Assembly (NCBI RefSeq): GCF_000238915.1
Contig: NZ_BAEG01000078.1
Location: 41,270-105,269, forward strand
DNA: 64,000 bases
From: Arthrobacter globiformis NBRC 12137
GTDB lineage: Bacteria > Actinomycetota > Actinomycetes > Actinomycetales > Micrococcaceae
Direction of reading: 5' to 3'
Under the pieces are notes generated by a model. The model was given only the letters and a program-made list of their open reading frames with translations. It searched no databases and was not told where the DNA came from. The translations under genes and the position numbers were made by a program. Below are positions 55,096-63,888 of this stretch, piece after piece; within the stretch, counting starts at the first letter, position 1, and each line of letters starts with the position of its first letter.

Positions 55096-56042
55096 TAGAG
55101 TGAAACCCCCCGGCGCTGGATGAGGCGCAGCTGGATGACGGAGATCAGCAGGGTGATCAGGAAGTAGATGACCGCATTCGCCATCTGGTAGGAGTAGTCG
55201 CCGCCGGTGAAGCCGGAGAAGATGCGCATGGCCACGGACTGGGTGGCCATGCCCGGTCCGCCGCCGGTGAGGCCCACGATGATTTCGTAGGTTCCCAGGA
55301 AGCCCTTGAAGCCGAGGATCACGTTGATGACCAGGTAGCCGAGGATGAGCGGCAGCGTCAGGCTCCGGAACTGCCGGAAGCTGCCGGCGCCGTCGAGGTC
55401 CGCGGCTTCATATACCTCGGCGGGGACGCTCTGCAGCCCGGCCAGGTAGATGATGGTGGCGCCGGGAGCCGCCTGCCAGACCGTGACCAGCACGATGGCC
55501 AGCCAGGCGTAGTTCTCGTTGGCCAGGATGCTCGTGGCCAGGGGCGTCACACCGAAGCGGTCCGCCAGCACCGGCAGGGTGTTGGAGAACAGGTAGTTGA
55601 ACACGAAGGACACCACCAGGGCCGAGAGCACCATGGGGATGAAGAATACGGTGCGGATGCCGGTGCGCCACTTGATTTTGGCGTTCAGGCCGAGGGCGAT
55701 CGCGAGGGCCACGATGTTGACCACCACGGTGGTGGTCAGGGCGAAGACGAACGTGAAGATGTAGGACTGCAGGATGGCCGGGTCTTTGAAGATGTTGACG
55801 TAGTTGGACAGTCCGATGAACTTCCAGTCGCCGTAGCCGGCGTAGTTCGTCAGGCTGAAGAACACGCCGACGAGGGCCGGCAGGGTGATGAAGAAGGCGA
55901 ACAGTGCCAGGACCGGCACCACCATCCAGTAGTAGGCGGGGTCGATGCGGCCCTTGGCACGGACGGACCGCCGCGGGGTCTTCGGGGGAACGGTCGACGC
56001 GGCGGGCGGGGCTGCCTGCGCCGTCTCGGAGGTTGTAGTCAT
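55095..56042 (-). CDS. Sugar ABC transporter permease, MalF-like
   Basis: This 315-residue permease has a short N-terminal tail, six membrane segments starting YYWMVVPVLALFAFFITLP, and the EAA loop EVYEAADLDGAGSFRQFRSL. GYLVINVILGFKGFLGTYE and GGPGMATQSVAM are typical of MalF/UgpA-like subunits. ATG at 56042 (MTTTSETAQAAPP) is chosen over longer frames. It lies 23 nt after the binding-protein gene. No ATPase gene is in the operon, so a shared MsiK-type ATPase is expected elsewhere. Confidence 0.92.
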   Translation of the reverse strand: MTTTSETAQAAPPAASTVPPKTPRRSVRAKGRIDPAYYWMVVPVLALFAFFITLPALVGVFFSLTNYAGYGDWKFIGLSNYVNIFKDPAILQSYIFTFVFALTTTVVVNIVALAIALGLNAKIKWRTGIRTVFFIPMVLSALVVSFVFNYLFSNTLPVLADRFGVTPLATSILANENYAWLAIVLVTVWQAAPGATIIYLAGLQSVPAEVYEAADLDGAGSFRQFRSLTLPLILGYLVINVILGFKGFLGTYEIIVGLTGGGPGMATQSVAMRIFSGFTGGDYSYQMANAVIYFLITLLISVIQLRLIQRRGVSL

Positions 56043-56065
56043 GGGGGCTCCTGGATTCGGGCGGG

Positions 56066-57373
56066 TCAGACCGCGGTGCGCTCGGCGACCCGGCGCCATT
56101 CGTCGTCGAGGGCGGAAAGGAACTGCTCGCCGTTCTTGCCGTACACGAAGGACTGGATGTAGTTGTACAGCGGTACCGACGGCGGGAAGTAGGTGGTGGC
56201 TCCCTGGTAGTACCGCCCAGCCCGCACGGAGGCGGCGAGGCCGGTGATCTGGGGATTTTCGACGGCGGGTGCTTCCTTGAGCGGCGAGAACGCCGCGTTC
56301 TTCTCGTTGTAGGCGTTCACGACGGAGGGGTCCAGCAGGTAGCTGACGAAGCGCCGTGCCGCGGCCATGTTCGGCGTGTTCCGGGTGATGGACAGTGCCA
56401 TGTCCACGTTGACCCGGGCCTTGGTGTCCGCGGGGTTGTTGGTGACGGGGAGCGGGAAGCTGCCGAGTCTGACGTCCTTGTTGGCGGCCACCAGCTGGGA
56501 CAGCGCCCACGGGCCCTGCAGGTACATGGCCGCCTGGCCCTTGGCGAACGCGGCATTGCCGTCCGCGTAGTTCTTGCTCGTGGCACCCTTCTGCGAGAAG
56601 GCTGCCAGCTCGAGCATCTTGGGCAGGACCGGGCCGAAGTTGCTGGTGAATGACTCTTTGGCGTCTTCACTGATGGCGGCACCCTTGGCGGTGAGCTTCG
56701 CGAAAAAGCCGGCGACATCCAGTGAGCCGCCCGCGAGGTAGTCGAACATGCCCTGGCCGAGGGTCCAGCTGTCCTTGAAGGTGCCGTAGATCGGGGTGAT
56801 GCCGGCGGCCTTGAATTTCTCACAGGCCGCGACGAATTCGTCCCACGTGGTGGGGACCGCCACGCCCTGGGCCTCGAAGACGTCCCGGTTGTAGATGACC
56901 CCGGCGGCTGCCAGGGAGAACGGGAGGGCACTGGTTTCGTGCCCGTTGTACCGTCCCCAGGAACTGACCAGGTCCTGGACCTTGGGGTCGATCGTGGCTG
57001 CGGCCGGATGGTCCGAAAGGTCTGCGAAAACGCCCTTGCGGACGAAGTCGGCGGTGGCCTGGGCGAAGCCTCGGGTCACGACGTCGGGCGGGTCGTTGCG
57101 GACCAGGCCCGGAACGAAGTTGCCTTCATTGAAGTCCTGGATGACGCGGATGTCCGGGTTGAGCGCCTCGAAGTCCTTGATCACCCGGTTGAAGTAGGCC
57201 ACCACCTCGGGCTTGTTCTGCATGAAACGCAGCGTGGTGACGCCGTTCTGGCTGCTGGGCGCGGAGCCGCAGCCCGCCAGCGGAAGGACAGCTGCGGCGC
57301 CGGCGAGGCCGGCCGCCTTGAACAGCGCGCGGCGGCTGAGCGGGGACTCGCGGCTGGGCGGGATTGCGCTCAC
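56066..57373 (-). CDS. Sugar-binding lipoprotein of ABC transporter
   Basis: From a GTG at 57373 the product is 435 residues. It begins with a Tat-type lipoprotein signal: SRRALFKAAGLAGAAAVL with Arg14-Arg15, lipobox LAGC, Cys35. The mature protein is a family 1 solute binder (FMQNKPEVVAYFNRVIKDFE, PTTWDEFVAACEKFKAAGI, GQAAMYLQGPWALSQL). The GTG overlaps the stop of a 28-codon upstream frame; a TTG at 57472 is also in frame but has no ribosome binding site. It heads the operon of two permeases and a GH13 enzyme. Confidence 0.9.
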   Translation of the reverse strand: MSAIPPSRESPLSRRALFKAAGLAGAAAVLPLAGCGSAPSSQNGVTTLRFMQNKPEVVAYFNRVIKDFEALNPDIRVIQDFNEGNFVPGLVRNDPPDVVTRGFAQATADFVRKGVFADLSDHPAAATIDPKVQDLVSSWGRYNGHETSALPFSLAAAGVIYNRDVFEAQGVAVPTTWDEFVAACEKFKAAGITPIYGTFKDSWTLGQGMFDYLAGGSLDVAGFFAKLTAKGAAISEDAKESFTSNFGPVLPKMLELAAFSQKGATSKNYADGNAAFAKGQAAMYLQGPWALSQLVAANKDVRLGSFPLPVTNNPADTKARVNVDMALSITRNTPNMAAARRFVSYLLDPSVVNAYNEKNAAFSPLKEAPAVENPQITGLAASVRAGRYYQGATTYFPPSVPLYNYIQSFVYGKNGEQFLSALDDEWRRVAERTAV

Positions 57374-57456
57374 AGTGCGGAGGTCCGGGCGGCGTACTGG
57401 CAGGTGGCGCGGCGTTGCGGGTTCCTGAATGGGCGGTGCTTCGAAGGGCAGTTCAC
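57370..57456 (-). CDS. Possible 28-residue upstream peptide
   Basis: GTG at 57456 follows AAAGGAG by 5 nt, the best ribosome binding site of the region. The frame reads MNCPSKHRPFRNPQRRATCQ and then YAARTSAL, and its TGA overlaps the GTG of the binding-protein gene. It may be a leader that couples translation. It is short and lacks known similarity, so it may not encode a functional product. Confidence 0.45.
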   Translation of the reverse strand: MNCPSKHRPFRNPQRRATCQYAARTSAL

Positions 57457-57543
57457 AGTTGCTCCTTTGCAAAAGGCTGAGGAAAAAGCTGGAAGGGGAA
57501 TCCCGTGGCCGGCGGCCGTCCGGCCCACGTGGTCATTTTATAT

Positions 57544-57562
57544 GGAATCTAAATTTAGTTCC
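57544..57562. promoter_or_regulatory. Candidate ROK operator
   Basis: GGAATCTAAATTTAGTTCC has a perfect 10-base palindrome CTAAATTTAG flanked by GGAA/TTCC. It lies between the divergent binding-protein and ROK genes, next to AT-rich promoter boxes (TATTAT at 57568-57573 plus; TATAAA on the minus strand). Confidence 0.55.
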
Positions 57563-57602
57563 TCAAGTATTATGTGGGGCAGAGCACAAGGAGGTCAACA
57601 CC

Positions 57603-58805
57603 ATGTCCGAAATGACGGCGGCCACGCCGCAGCTGCTTCGCCGCGTGAGCGCCGGAGCAGTCCTGGATTTCATGCGCGCCTCGGGCGCGGTGACGGTTAC
57701 CGACGTCATCCAGGCCACTGGCCTGACCCGGGCCACCGCCATCTCCGTGTGCGAGGACCTCATGCAGCGCGGGTGGATAACCGAGCTGGAGAACCAGCGC
57801 GCCTTTGGCGGCTACCAGAAGGGCCGCCCCGCCCGCAGGTTCGAACTCAACGAGCGGGCAGGCTATGTCCTGGGTATGGACGTGGGCTTCTCGAAGGCGA
57901 CGGTGGTGGTGTCCGATCTGCGTGGCAAGGCGCTGGGACGGGCCAGCCAGCCGTTTGAGATTGAGGACATCTCCGCCGAGGAACGCGTGGCTGTCATTGA
58001 CCGGGCCGCCTTGATGGCGCTGTACAGTGTGGGGGCCTCCCCCGACGCCGTGCTGGCCGTATGCGCCGGCATCGCCGCCCCGGTGGACCGGAAAGGCAAC
58101 GTCCTGGCAGCCCAGCATTTCTGGGGGCTCTTCGACGTCGGGCTCAAGTCCGCGCTGGACAAGCTGCACGGATGGACGGTGCTGCTGGAGAACGACGCCA
58201 ACCTCGCCGCCCTCGGCGACCGGTGGCGTGGCGCGGCGACGGGCGTGGACGACGTCGTCGTGATCCTGGCCAGTGAACGCTTCGGTTCCGGCGTCATCGA
58301 AGACGGCCGCCTGCTGCACGGCAGTGGCGGCGGCGCGGGTGAACTCGCCTATCTCGACCTGGTGGAGGGCGTGGGCGACACCTTCGGTATCGCGACGCTG
58401 GCCCGGGTCTGGGCTGCGGACGCGCTGGAGGGCACCGCCGAGACGTCCCTCCGCGAACACGCCGCATCGGGGGCCGAGGCGGAGCACGTCTTTGCCGCGG
58501 CAGCTGCCGGCGACGCAGAGGCACTGAAGATCCTTGACCGGTTGGCCGACAGGATGGCCCGGGTGATCGGCTCTGTGGCCACCATGGTCAACCCCGAGCT
58601 CGTGGTGATCGGCGGGGCCGTGGCCAACTCTGCGGGGGTTCTGCTCGAGCCGATTGCGGCCCGGCTGCCGGAGTTCACCGCCACCCCGCCGCGGGTGGCG
58701 GTCTCACCGCTGGGCGATTCGATCGTCACCGTGGGCGCCGTCCGGCGCGCCCTGGACTACGTGGAGACGAACACCCTGGACCTGGAGCTGAACATCCCGG
58801 CGTGA
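57603..58805 (+). CDS. ROK-family transcriptional regulator
   Basis: The 400-residue protein has an N-terminal winged helix (SGAVTVTDVIQATGLTRATA at about 27-46) and a C-terminal ROK sugar-kinase-like domain (LGMDVGFSKATVVVSDLRG, LENDANLAALGDRW, GSGGGAGELAYLDL). The zinc-binding ROK motif is not seen. It probably represses the divergent alpha-glucoside operon until a sugar binds. ATG at 57603 has AAGGAGGTC about 6 nt upstream. Confidence 0.92.
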   Translation: MSEMTAATPQLLRRVSAGAVLDFMRASGAVTVTDVIQATGLTRATAISVCEDLMQRGWITELENQRAFGGYQKGRPARRFELNERAGYVLGMDVGFSKATVVVSDLRGKALGRASQPFEIEDISAEERVAVIDRAALMALYSVGASPDAVLAVCAGIAAPVDRKGNVLAAQHFWGLFDVGLKSALDKLHGWTVLLENDANLAALGDRWRGAATGVDDVVVILASERFGSGVIEDGRLLHGSGGGAGELAYLDLVEGVGDTFGIATLARVWAADALEGTAETSLREHAASGAEAEHVFAAAAAGDAEALKILDRLADRMARVIGSVATMVNPELVVIGGAVANSAGVLLEPIAARLPEFTATPPRVAVSPLGDSIVTVGAVRRALDYVETNTLDLELNIPA

Positions 58806-58815
58806 TCCAAGACCG

Positions 58816-58879
58816 GCGTGAACGTACACTTGGGGCCCGCAAAACCACACGCTTTTGGGGCCCAAGTGTACGTTCGCGC
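58816..58879. repeat. Dispersed palindromic repeat, family B, copy 2
   Basis: GCGTGAACGTACACTTGGGG and its near-complement lie around an 18-base loop, with ends GCGTGAA/TTCGCGC. It resembles copy 1 at 25123-25186 and lies after the ROK gene. Confidence 0.82.
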
Positions 58880-58900
58880 TGTTCTATTCCGGCGTGATCC

Positions 58901-60472
58901 CTACTCCGGCATGATCATGGTCCGCAGGTCGAGCTGGCGCAGCACCCTGTCCGCCACCTCGGGATCCATGTCCGGCTCGCTCCGGGCAGCGACGACCTCC
59001 TGCCGCGCCGCGTCCAGGGCGATGGTCTGGACCGTGATGGCCAGTTCCCTGCCCCGCTCACGCTTCTCGGCGAGGCTCTCGTTGCGGAGGCTGCCGTCCA
59101 GCAGTTCGGCGTGCAGCCGGGTCATCTTTTCCTTCACCAGCGCCACCTTCTCCGGCGGCAGCTCCTTCACGAGCTCGTGGTCCTTCAGCGCGGCCACGGC
59201 GGCTGCCTGGGCACGGCGGGCCAGAAGCCGGGCCGCGTCGCGCTCCTCCGTGCCGTCCTGGGACGCGTTCAGCACCTTCATCAGCCACGGCAGGGTCAGC
59301 CCCGGCAGCACCAGCGTGGCCAGCAGCACCGCACAGGCCGTGACCAGCACCTGGTCACGCGCCGGGAACGGCGTGCCGTCGGCGAGCGCAACCGGGAGGG
59401 CCAGCGCCAGGGCCAGGGTGGCCAGCCCGCGCATGCCGCACCAGGTCAGGATCAGGACCTCTTTGGCGGAGGTCGGCTGCAGCAGGTTCTTCTGTTTCCG
59501 GGCGGACACGGCCAGCAGTCCCAGCCAGCCGAACCGCACTGCGAACACCAGGACGCAGACCACGACGGCGGCGCCCGCCATCCCGAAGACCGCGGAACCC
59601 TCCGTGCGGACAACATCCTGGATCTCGAGGCCCACGAGACCAAAGGCAAGCCCCGTCACCAGCAGCTCCACCACGTCCCAGAAGGCGGTCCGGGTTTCGC
59701 GCTCGGCGGCGTCCTGCGGGCGGGTGTGCCGCTGCATCTCCAGGGCTGTGACCACGACGGCGATCACGCCGGAAGCGTGGAATTCCTCCGCGAGGATGTA
59801 CGCGGCAAAGGGCACCACCAGGGTCACGGCGCTGCGGGCCACCATGGACGCCACCAGCCGGGTGACCAGTGATGTCAGCCAGCCCATGGCAATGCCGACC
59901 ACGACGGCAAGTGCCGCTCCCACGACGAACTTGAGGACGACGTCGGGCCCTATCCTGGTGCCGCCGACCGCGGCGGCAACAGCCGCCTGGAAGATGACAA
60001 TGGCGGCGGCGTCATTGAAGAGCCCTTCGCTCTGCAGCACCGTGATCAGGCGCCGGGGCATGTGCACCCGGCCGGCCACAGACTCCACCGCAACGGGGTC
60101 CGGGGGCGCCACCATGGCTCCGAGTGCAATGGCGGCCGGGATGCCAATCCCCGGAATCATGAGCCAGGCGGCGCCGGCAACCACGGCCGTCGAGAGGACG
60201 ACGAGGGCCACGGCGAGCATGATCAGCGTCCGCCACCGGACCCGGAAGACGGCCCAGGAGCTCCGCTGGGCCGTGGCGAAGAGCAGCGGCGGCAGGAAGA
60301 TCGGCAGGATCAGCTCCGGCGGGATCTCGATGTCCGGGAAGCCCGGGATGAACGTCAGCGCCACGGCCAGGAGCAGCATCAGGACCGGGTAGGGCAGCCG
60401 CAGCCGGTCCCCGAGGCCCACGGCCACCACGGTGGCGAGCAGGAGCCCGATGATGAGTGCCAACTGGTCCAT
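58901..60472 (-). CDS. Na+/H+ antiporter, CPA1 (NhaP) family
   Basis: The 523-residue protein has 12-13 membrane segments: MDQLALIIGLLLATVVAVGL at the start, then GAMVAPPDPVAVESVAGRVH with the CPA1 Asp-Pro-Val signature, and SEGLFNDAAAIVIFQ with the ion-binding Asp. The C-terminal 110 residues are cytoplasmic and charged (ERDAARLLARRAQAAAVAAL). It exchanges Na+ or K+ for H+. ATG at 60472 is preferred to GTG at 60499, which would add nine polar residues. Confidence 0.92.
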   Translation of the reverse strand: MDQLALIIGLLLATVVAVGLGDRLRLPYPVLMLLLAVALTFIPGFPDIEIPPELILPIFLPPLLFATAQRSSWAVFRVRWRTLIMLAVALVVLSTAVVAGAAWLMIPGIGIPAAIALGAMVAPPDPVAVESVAGRVHMPRRLITVLQSEGLFNDAAAIVIFQAAVAAAVGGTRIGPDVVLKFVVGAALAVVVGIAMGWLTSLVTRLVASMVARSAVTLVVPFAAYILAEEFHASGVIAVVVTALEMQRHTRPQDAAERETRTAFWDVVELLVTGLAFGLVGLEIQDVVRTEGSAVFGMAGAAVVVCVLVFAVRFGWLGLLAVSARKQKNLLQPTSAKEVLILTWCGMRGLATLALALALPVALADGTPFPARDQVLVTACAVLLATLVLPGLTLPWLMKVLNASQDGTEERDAARLLARRAQAAAVAALKDHELVKELPPEKVALVKEKMTRLHAELLDGSLRNESLAEKRERGRELAITVQTIALDAARQEVVAARSEPDMDPEVADRVLRQLDLRTMIMPE

Positions 60473-60568
60473 GTGACCACTTTCCCCGGAGTGCGCCACG
60501 CCTCGGACGGAGGGCGGCCGTGCCTTTCAACCCTACCGGGAACGCTGCGGCCCTTCTCCTGCCCTGCG

Positions 60569-61231
60569 CTACTGCTGCAGGGCGTCCAGCGCGGCAGCGA
60601 CCGGCTGGGTGCCGTCGCGGAATTCGATGGTCCGGCCGGCGGTTGCCGGCAAGTCCAGCACGGCGGCGGCAACGATGGCCACGTTGGCGCGCGATGTCTG
60701 CGTGCCGGAACTGGCGTCGTCCGGGTTCGCCTCGATCAGCCCGTTCCCCGGCCCCTCGGTCAGGGAGCCCGGCCCCAGGATGGTCCAGGCCAGATCGGTG
60801 CCGCGGAGGTACTCATCTGCGGCCGCCTTGGCCTCGGCGTACGCGTGGAAACTGTGCCCCTCGGGAACCCCGTGGTCGGGGCCCGCGCCGAAGTAGGACA
60901 CCATCACGTAGCGCCCGACGCCGGCCTCCGCGGCCGCGTCCATGGAACGGATGGCGGCGTCGCGGTCCACCGCATACGTGCGGGCCGGGTTCCCTCCCCC
61001 GGCACCGGCTGACCAGACCACGGCGTCGTGGTTCCCGAGCGCGGCGGCGATGTCCGCCGTCGTCGACTTTTCAACGTCAAGGACCGACGGCGACGCACCG
61101 GTGGCGGCGACCTCCGCCGCATGGTCCGGGTTGCGGATGAAGGACGTGACACTGTGCCCCTGTTCCGTGAGGAGGGCGGACAGATGCAGGGCTACCTTGC
61201 CGTGGCCGCCAATGATTGCGATACGGGTCAT
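60569..61231 (-). CDS. NAD(P)H-binding atypical short-chain dehydrogenase
   Basis: This 220-residue protein is a single Rossmann domain: RIAIIGGHGKVALHLSALL near residues 3-21, DAVVWSAGAGGGNPARTYAV and YVMVSYFGAGPDHG. It resembles NmrA/YwnB-like NAD(P)-binding proteins, which act as reductases or redox sensors. The substrate is unknown. ATG at 61231 has GGGGGC directly upstream, preceded by CACAAT, so it may be weakly leadered or leaderless. Confidence 0.86.
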   Translation of the reverse strand: MTRIAIIGGHGKVALHLSALLTEQGHSVTSFIRNPDHAAEVAATGASPSVLDVEKSTTADIAAALGNHDAVVWSAGAGGGNPARTYAVDRDAAIRSMDAAAEAGVGRYVMVSYFGAGPDHGVPEGHSFHAYAEAKAAADEYLRGTDLAWTILGPGSLTEGPGNGLIEANPDDASSGTQTSRANVAIVAAAVLDLPATAGRTIEFRDGTQPVAAALDALQQ

Positions 61232-61293
61232 GCCCCCATTGTGTCGCAGGATTGTGTCACAGGCGCGGCACGCGCCGCTATATCCGGACCGTT

Positions 61294-61857
61294 TCATCCG
61301 GACCGGTTGGCGTAGCGGAGGAAGACCGTGCCGTTCCCGAACCGCCGCTCCTCCAGCAGCTCAAGCCGGAGGCGGACGTCCTCCGGGAGGAAGCGCTTGC
61401 CGCCGCCCACTGCCACGGGCGAGAGGAACATCTGGAACTCGTCCACCAGCCCGGCCCGGATGGCTGACGCGGCAAGGTCCGCGCCGGCCACCGCCACGTC
61501 CCGGCCGGCGTCGGCCTTGAGCCGTCCGACGGCGTCGGCGCTGAACTCCCGCTCGATCCGGGTCCGGGCGGTGGTCACGTCCTGCAGGGTGCGGGAAAAG
61601 ACCACCTTGTCCGCTGCTTTCCAGAGGTCGGCAAAGTCCCGGATGTAGTCGGGAATATCGCCGAAGTCTTCCGGATGCTCCCAGACGGCCATCACCTCAT
61701 ACATCCGGCGCCCGAGCAGGTAGGTTCCCGCCGGCCGCTGCAGCTCGTTGACGAAAGAATGCACCTCGGCGTCCGGCTCGGCCCAGTCGAATTTACCGTC
61801 GCGGTCCGCGATGTAGCCGTCGAGGGACATGAGTCCCGAGTAGATCAGTCTGGCCAT
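61294..61857 (-). CDS. RibD C-terminal domain / dihydrofolate reductase-like protein
   Basis: This 187-residue protein begins ARLIYSGLMSLDGYIADRDG, typical of the RibD C-terminal family, with LLGRRMYEVMAVWE and the C-terminal LSPVAVGGGKRFLP. Such proteins bind NADPH; true function is usually unknown. ATG at 61857 has AGGAG 6 nt upstream. It is 62 nt upstream of the NAD(P)-binding gene on the same strand. Confidence 0.88.
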   Translation of the reverse strand: MARLIYSGLMSLDGYIADRDGKFDWAEPDAEVHSFVNELQRPAGTYLLGRRMYEVMAVWEHPEDFGDIPDYIRDFADLWKAADKVVFSRTLQDVTTARTRIEREFSADAVGRLKADAGRDVAVAGADLAASAIRAGLVDEFQMFLSPVAVGGGKRFLPEDVRLRLELLEERRFGNGTVFLRYANRSG

Positions 61858-62071
61858 GCCGGCTCCTGTCGCCCTCGGCGGTGTGCAGTCCGACCCTAGG
61901 CTCATGTCGCCGGGATGACAACGGTTCCGCTGGTTCCGGAGTCATCCGCAGCGTTGCCACAGGATTGCATCAAGACCCGATCAAGGACCCGCTTCTCCCC
62001 TGTTCCGGCTGACATGCTGGTTGACGCATCAAGCAACTTGTACCGTTTCCAGGAATCATCATGGGGGAATC

Positions 62072-62833
62072 ATGCCGCTAGGCACGTTCAATCACGCAGG
62101 CCCGACCGGGCACTCAGGTCCGTTCAAACACGCCCGACGCCGGGTGGTGGCCGCCACGGCGTCCGTTAGGTCCGGCCTTTGGGTCCGGTCGCTGTCCGCC
62201 ACCGCCGTGGCCGCCGGACTGCTGCTCACCGGGCTGGCAGTCCCGGCCGAGGCTGCCACGTACTATTCCGCACCGCTGCGCACCGCTGCCCGTGCCCTCA
62301 CGGTGGCTGCGGAGAACAACGCCGGCTACGACCGGACCCGCTACTTCGGCAGCTGGCTGGACACCAACCGTGACTGCCAGAACACCCGGGCCGAGGTCCT
62401 GCTGCAGGAGGCGAAGGCCACCGCGACGTACACCACCGCGCGGCGGTGCACCGTGCGCACGGGCCGTTGGGTCACGAGGTGGGACAACCGCACGCACACC
62501 CTGGCGTCGGCCGTGGAGATCGACCATACGGTTCCCGTCCATGAGGCGTGGGGCTCCGGCGCCCGCTACTGGTCGCAGGCGCGCCGGGTAGCCTTCTACA
62601 ACGACCTCGGCGATGGCCGGTCCCTGAACGCGCAGACGGCGGCACTGAACTCCAGCAAGCAAGCCAAGGGTCCGGAGGCATGGATGCCGCCGGTGAACCG
62701 CTGCGAGTACATCGGCAACTGGATCGCGGTGAAGATCCGGTGGGGCCTGCGGGTTGACAGCGCCGAGAAGGCAGCCCTGATCCGCTATGCAGACTCCTGC
62801 CCGAACGTGCGCATCAGCGTCACCCGGGCCTAG
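62072..62833 (+). CDS. Exported HNH-type nuclease (DUF1524)
   Basis: The 253-residue protein has an Arg-rich N-tail, a hydrophobic segment (TAVAAGLLLTGLAVPAEA) with a likely cut after Ala61, and a mature domain with EIDHTVPVHEAW (Asp151-His152), NDLGDGRSLNAQTAALNSSK and YIGNWIAVKIRW. This matches the DUF1524/HNH fold of secreted nucleases. ATG at 62072 follows GGGGGA by about 3 nt. It may supply nucleotides or act on competitors; neither is shown. Confidence 0.86.
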   Translation: MPLGTFNHAGPTGHSGPFKHARRRVVAATASVRSGLWVRSLSATAVAAGLLLTGLAVPAEAATYYSAPLRTAARALTVAAENNAGYDRTRYFGSWLDTNRDCQNTRAEVLLQEAKATATYTTARRCTVRTGRWVTRWDNRTHTLASAVEIDHTVPVHEAWGSGARYWSQARRVAFYNDLGDGRSLNAQTAALNSSKQAKGPEAWMPPVNRCEYIGNWIAVKIRWGLRVDSAEKAALIRYADSCPNVRISVTRA

Positions 62834-62868
62834 GCTGCGCGTCCCGCAGCCAAACAGCCGCGCACCCG

Positions 62869-62907
62869 AACAGCCCCGCACCGCCGCAATGGCAGTGCGG
62901 GGCTGTT
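62869..62907. terminator. Bidirectional terminator
   Basis: AACAGCCCCGCAC and GTGCGGGGCTGTT form a perfect 13-bp stem between two convergent genes, with TTT on the plus side. Confidence 0.85.
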
Positions 62908-62910
62908 TCG

Positions 62911-63888
62911 TCAGACCTCGAACATCCCGTAGACCCAGATGTTCGCGGACGGCAGGGCGAGCTCGGACATGGGCACCCTCCGGGCGCCCGTGCGGGTCAG
63001 CCAGAACCTGTTGTCCTTGGTGGGGGTCTTGACCGGAATGCCGGCGTTGTCCACGAGGTAAAGGCTCGTGGACGTGGCGGAGATACCTTCCATGGAGGCC
63101 CGCTTGGTCAGGCTCCTCGACGTGACGGAGCCGCCGTAGGGCTCGGACATGGCTGCGTGCGTGCAGGTGATGAGGCCTGTGCTCTTGTGCATGGTTGTGG
63201 ACGTGACCAGCCCGTTGAGGGACACCCAGGCCGAACCGTTCCACGAGACGTAGTCCCCCAACCCTGCGGGCTGCGAGGCCTGGATGGTGATGCTGTTCAG
63301 GCCGACGGACGCGCCCAGCTGGTAGCCGGCGGCAGACAGCGTCTCGTCGGCAACCACCACCACCGAGCTCACCTTCAGGCCGTCGAACCCCATCCTGATG
63401 GTGACCGACATGTCGTCCAGTGCACTTTCCGTCGATACCACCCCCACGGGCGTGTGCCGGTCGTCGTCGATCAGGGAGAACCCCAGGCCGCTGTTGCGGA
63501 CTGCACAGGCCACCATCCGGTAGCGCCGGCCGTCCGTGCCGCGGACGATGCCCGTTTCATCTGCCTTGAGGTCCAGGGCGGCCTGCTGCGCGGCGGAAAC
63601 CGGTTTGTCGGCGTCGGCCGTGTTGTCCACCTCCGAGAGTCCCACGTCGGCCTTGCTCAGGGCAGGGACGGTCTCAGGGGCAGGCTGCTCTGGGCTGACC
63701 GGCTGATCGGTGGCTGGCCCGGACGGGGTTGGAGCCGCCTCCGGCGACGGCACCGTTGGAACGGTTGTTGCCGATGCCGGCCCTGCGGTGACGGTGGCCA
63801 GGGCAAGCAGACCTCCGCCGGCCGCCGCGATCCGTCCCAGATTCAGAACCGCACGGCGCTCCAGGCCGCCTTCACCAAACCACTCCAC
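62911..63888 (-). CDS. Exported protein with phage tail-fibre-like motif
   Basis: The 325-residue protein has a possible Tat signal (GLERRAVLNLGRIAAAGGG, Arg11-Arg12) with a cut near ASA-T at 40. A Pro/Thr-rich linker follows to about 75. Residues 78-108 match the phage tail-fibre motif: LSKADVGLSEVDNTADADK and then PVSAAQQAALDLKAD. The rest is beta-rich with YVSWNGSAWVSLNG. No enzyme motif is seen. GTG at 63888 has GGGGGGA 5 nt upstream. It may be a surface adhesin; this is inference. Confidence 0.78.
   Translation of the reverse strand: MEWFGEGGLERRAVLNLGRIAAAGGGLLALATVTAGPASATTVPTVPSPEAAPTPSGPATDQPVSPEQPAPETVPALSKADVGLSEVDNTADADKPVSAAQQAALDLKADETGIVRGTDGRRYRMVACAVRNSGLGFSLIDDDRHTPVGVVSTESALDDMSVTIRMGFDGLKVSSVVVVADETLSAAGYQLGASVGLNSITIQASQPAGLGDYVSWNGSAWVSLNGLVTSTTMHKSTGLITCTHAAMSEPYGGSVTSRSLTKRASMEGISATSTSLYLVDNAGIPVKTPTKDNRFWLTRTGARRVPMSELALPSANIWVYGMFEV

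Noticed and set aside
62911..63888. Prophage remnant suggested by the tail-fibre motif
   Set aside because: No integrase, portal, terminase, tail or attachment-site signals are seen, and the gene carries a signal peptide.
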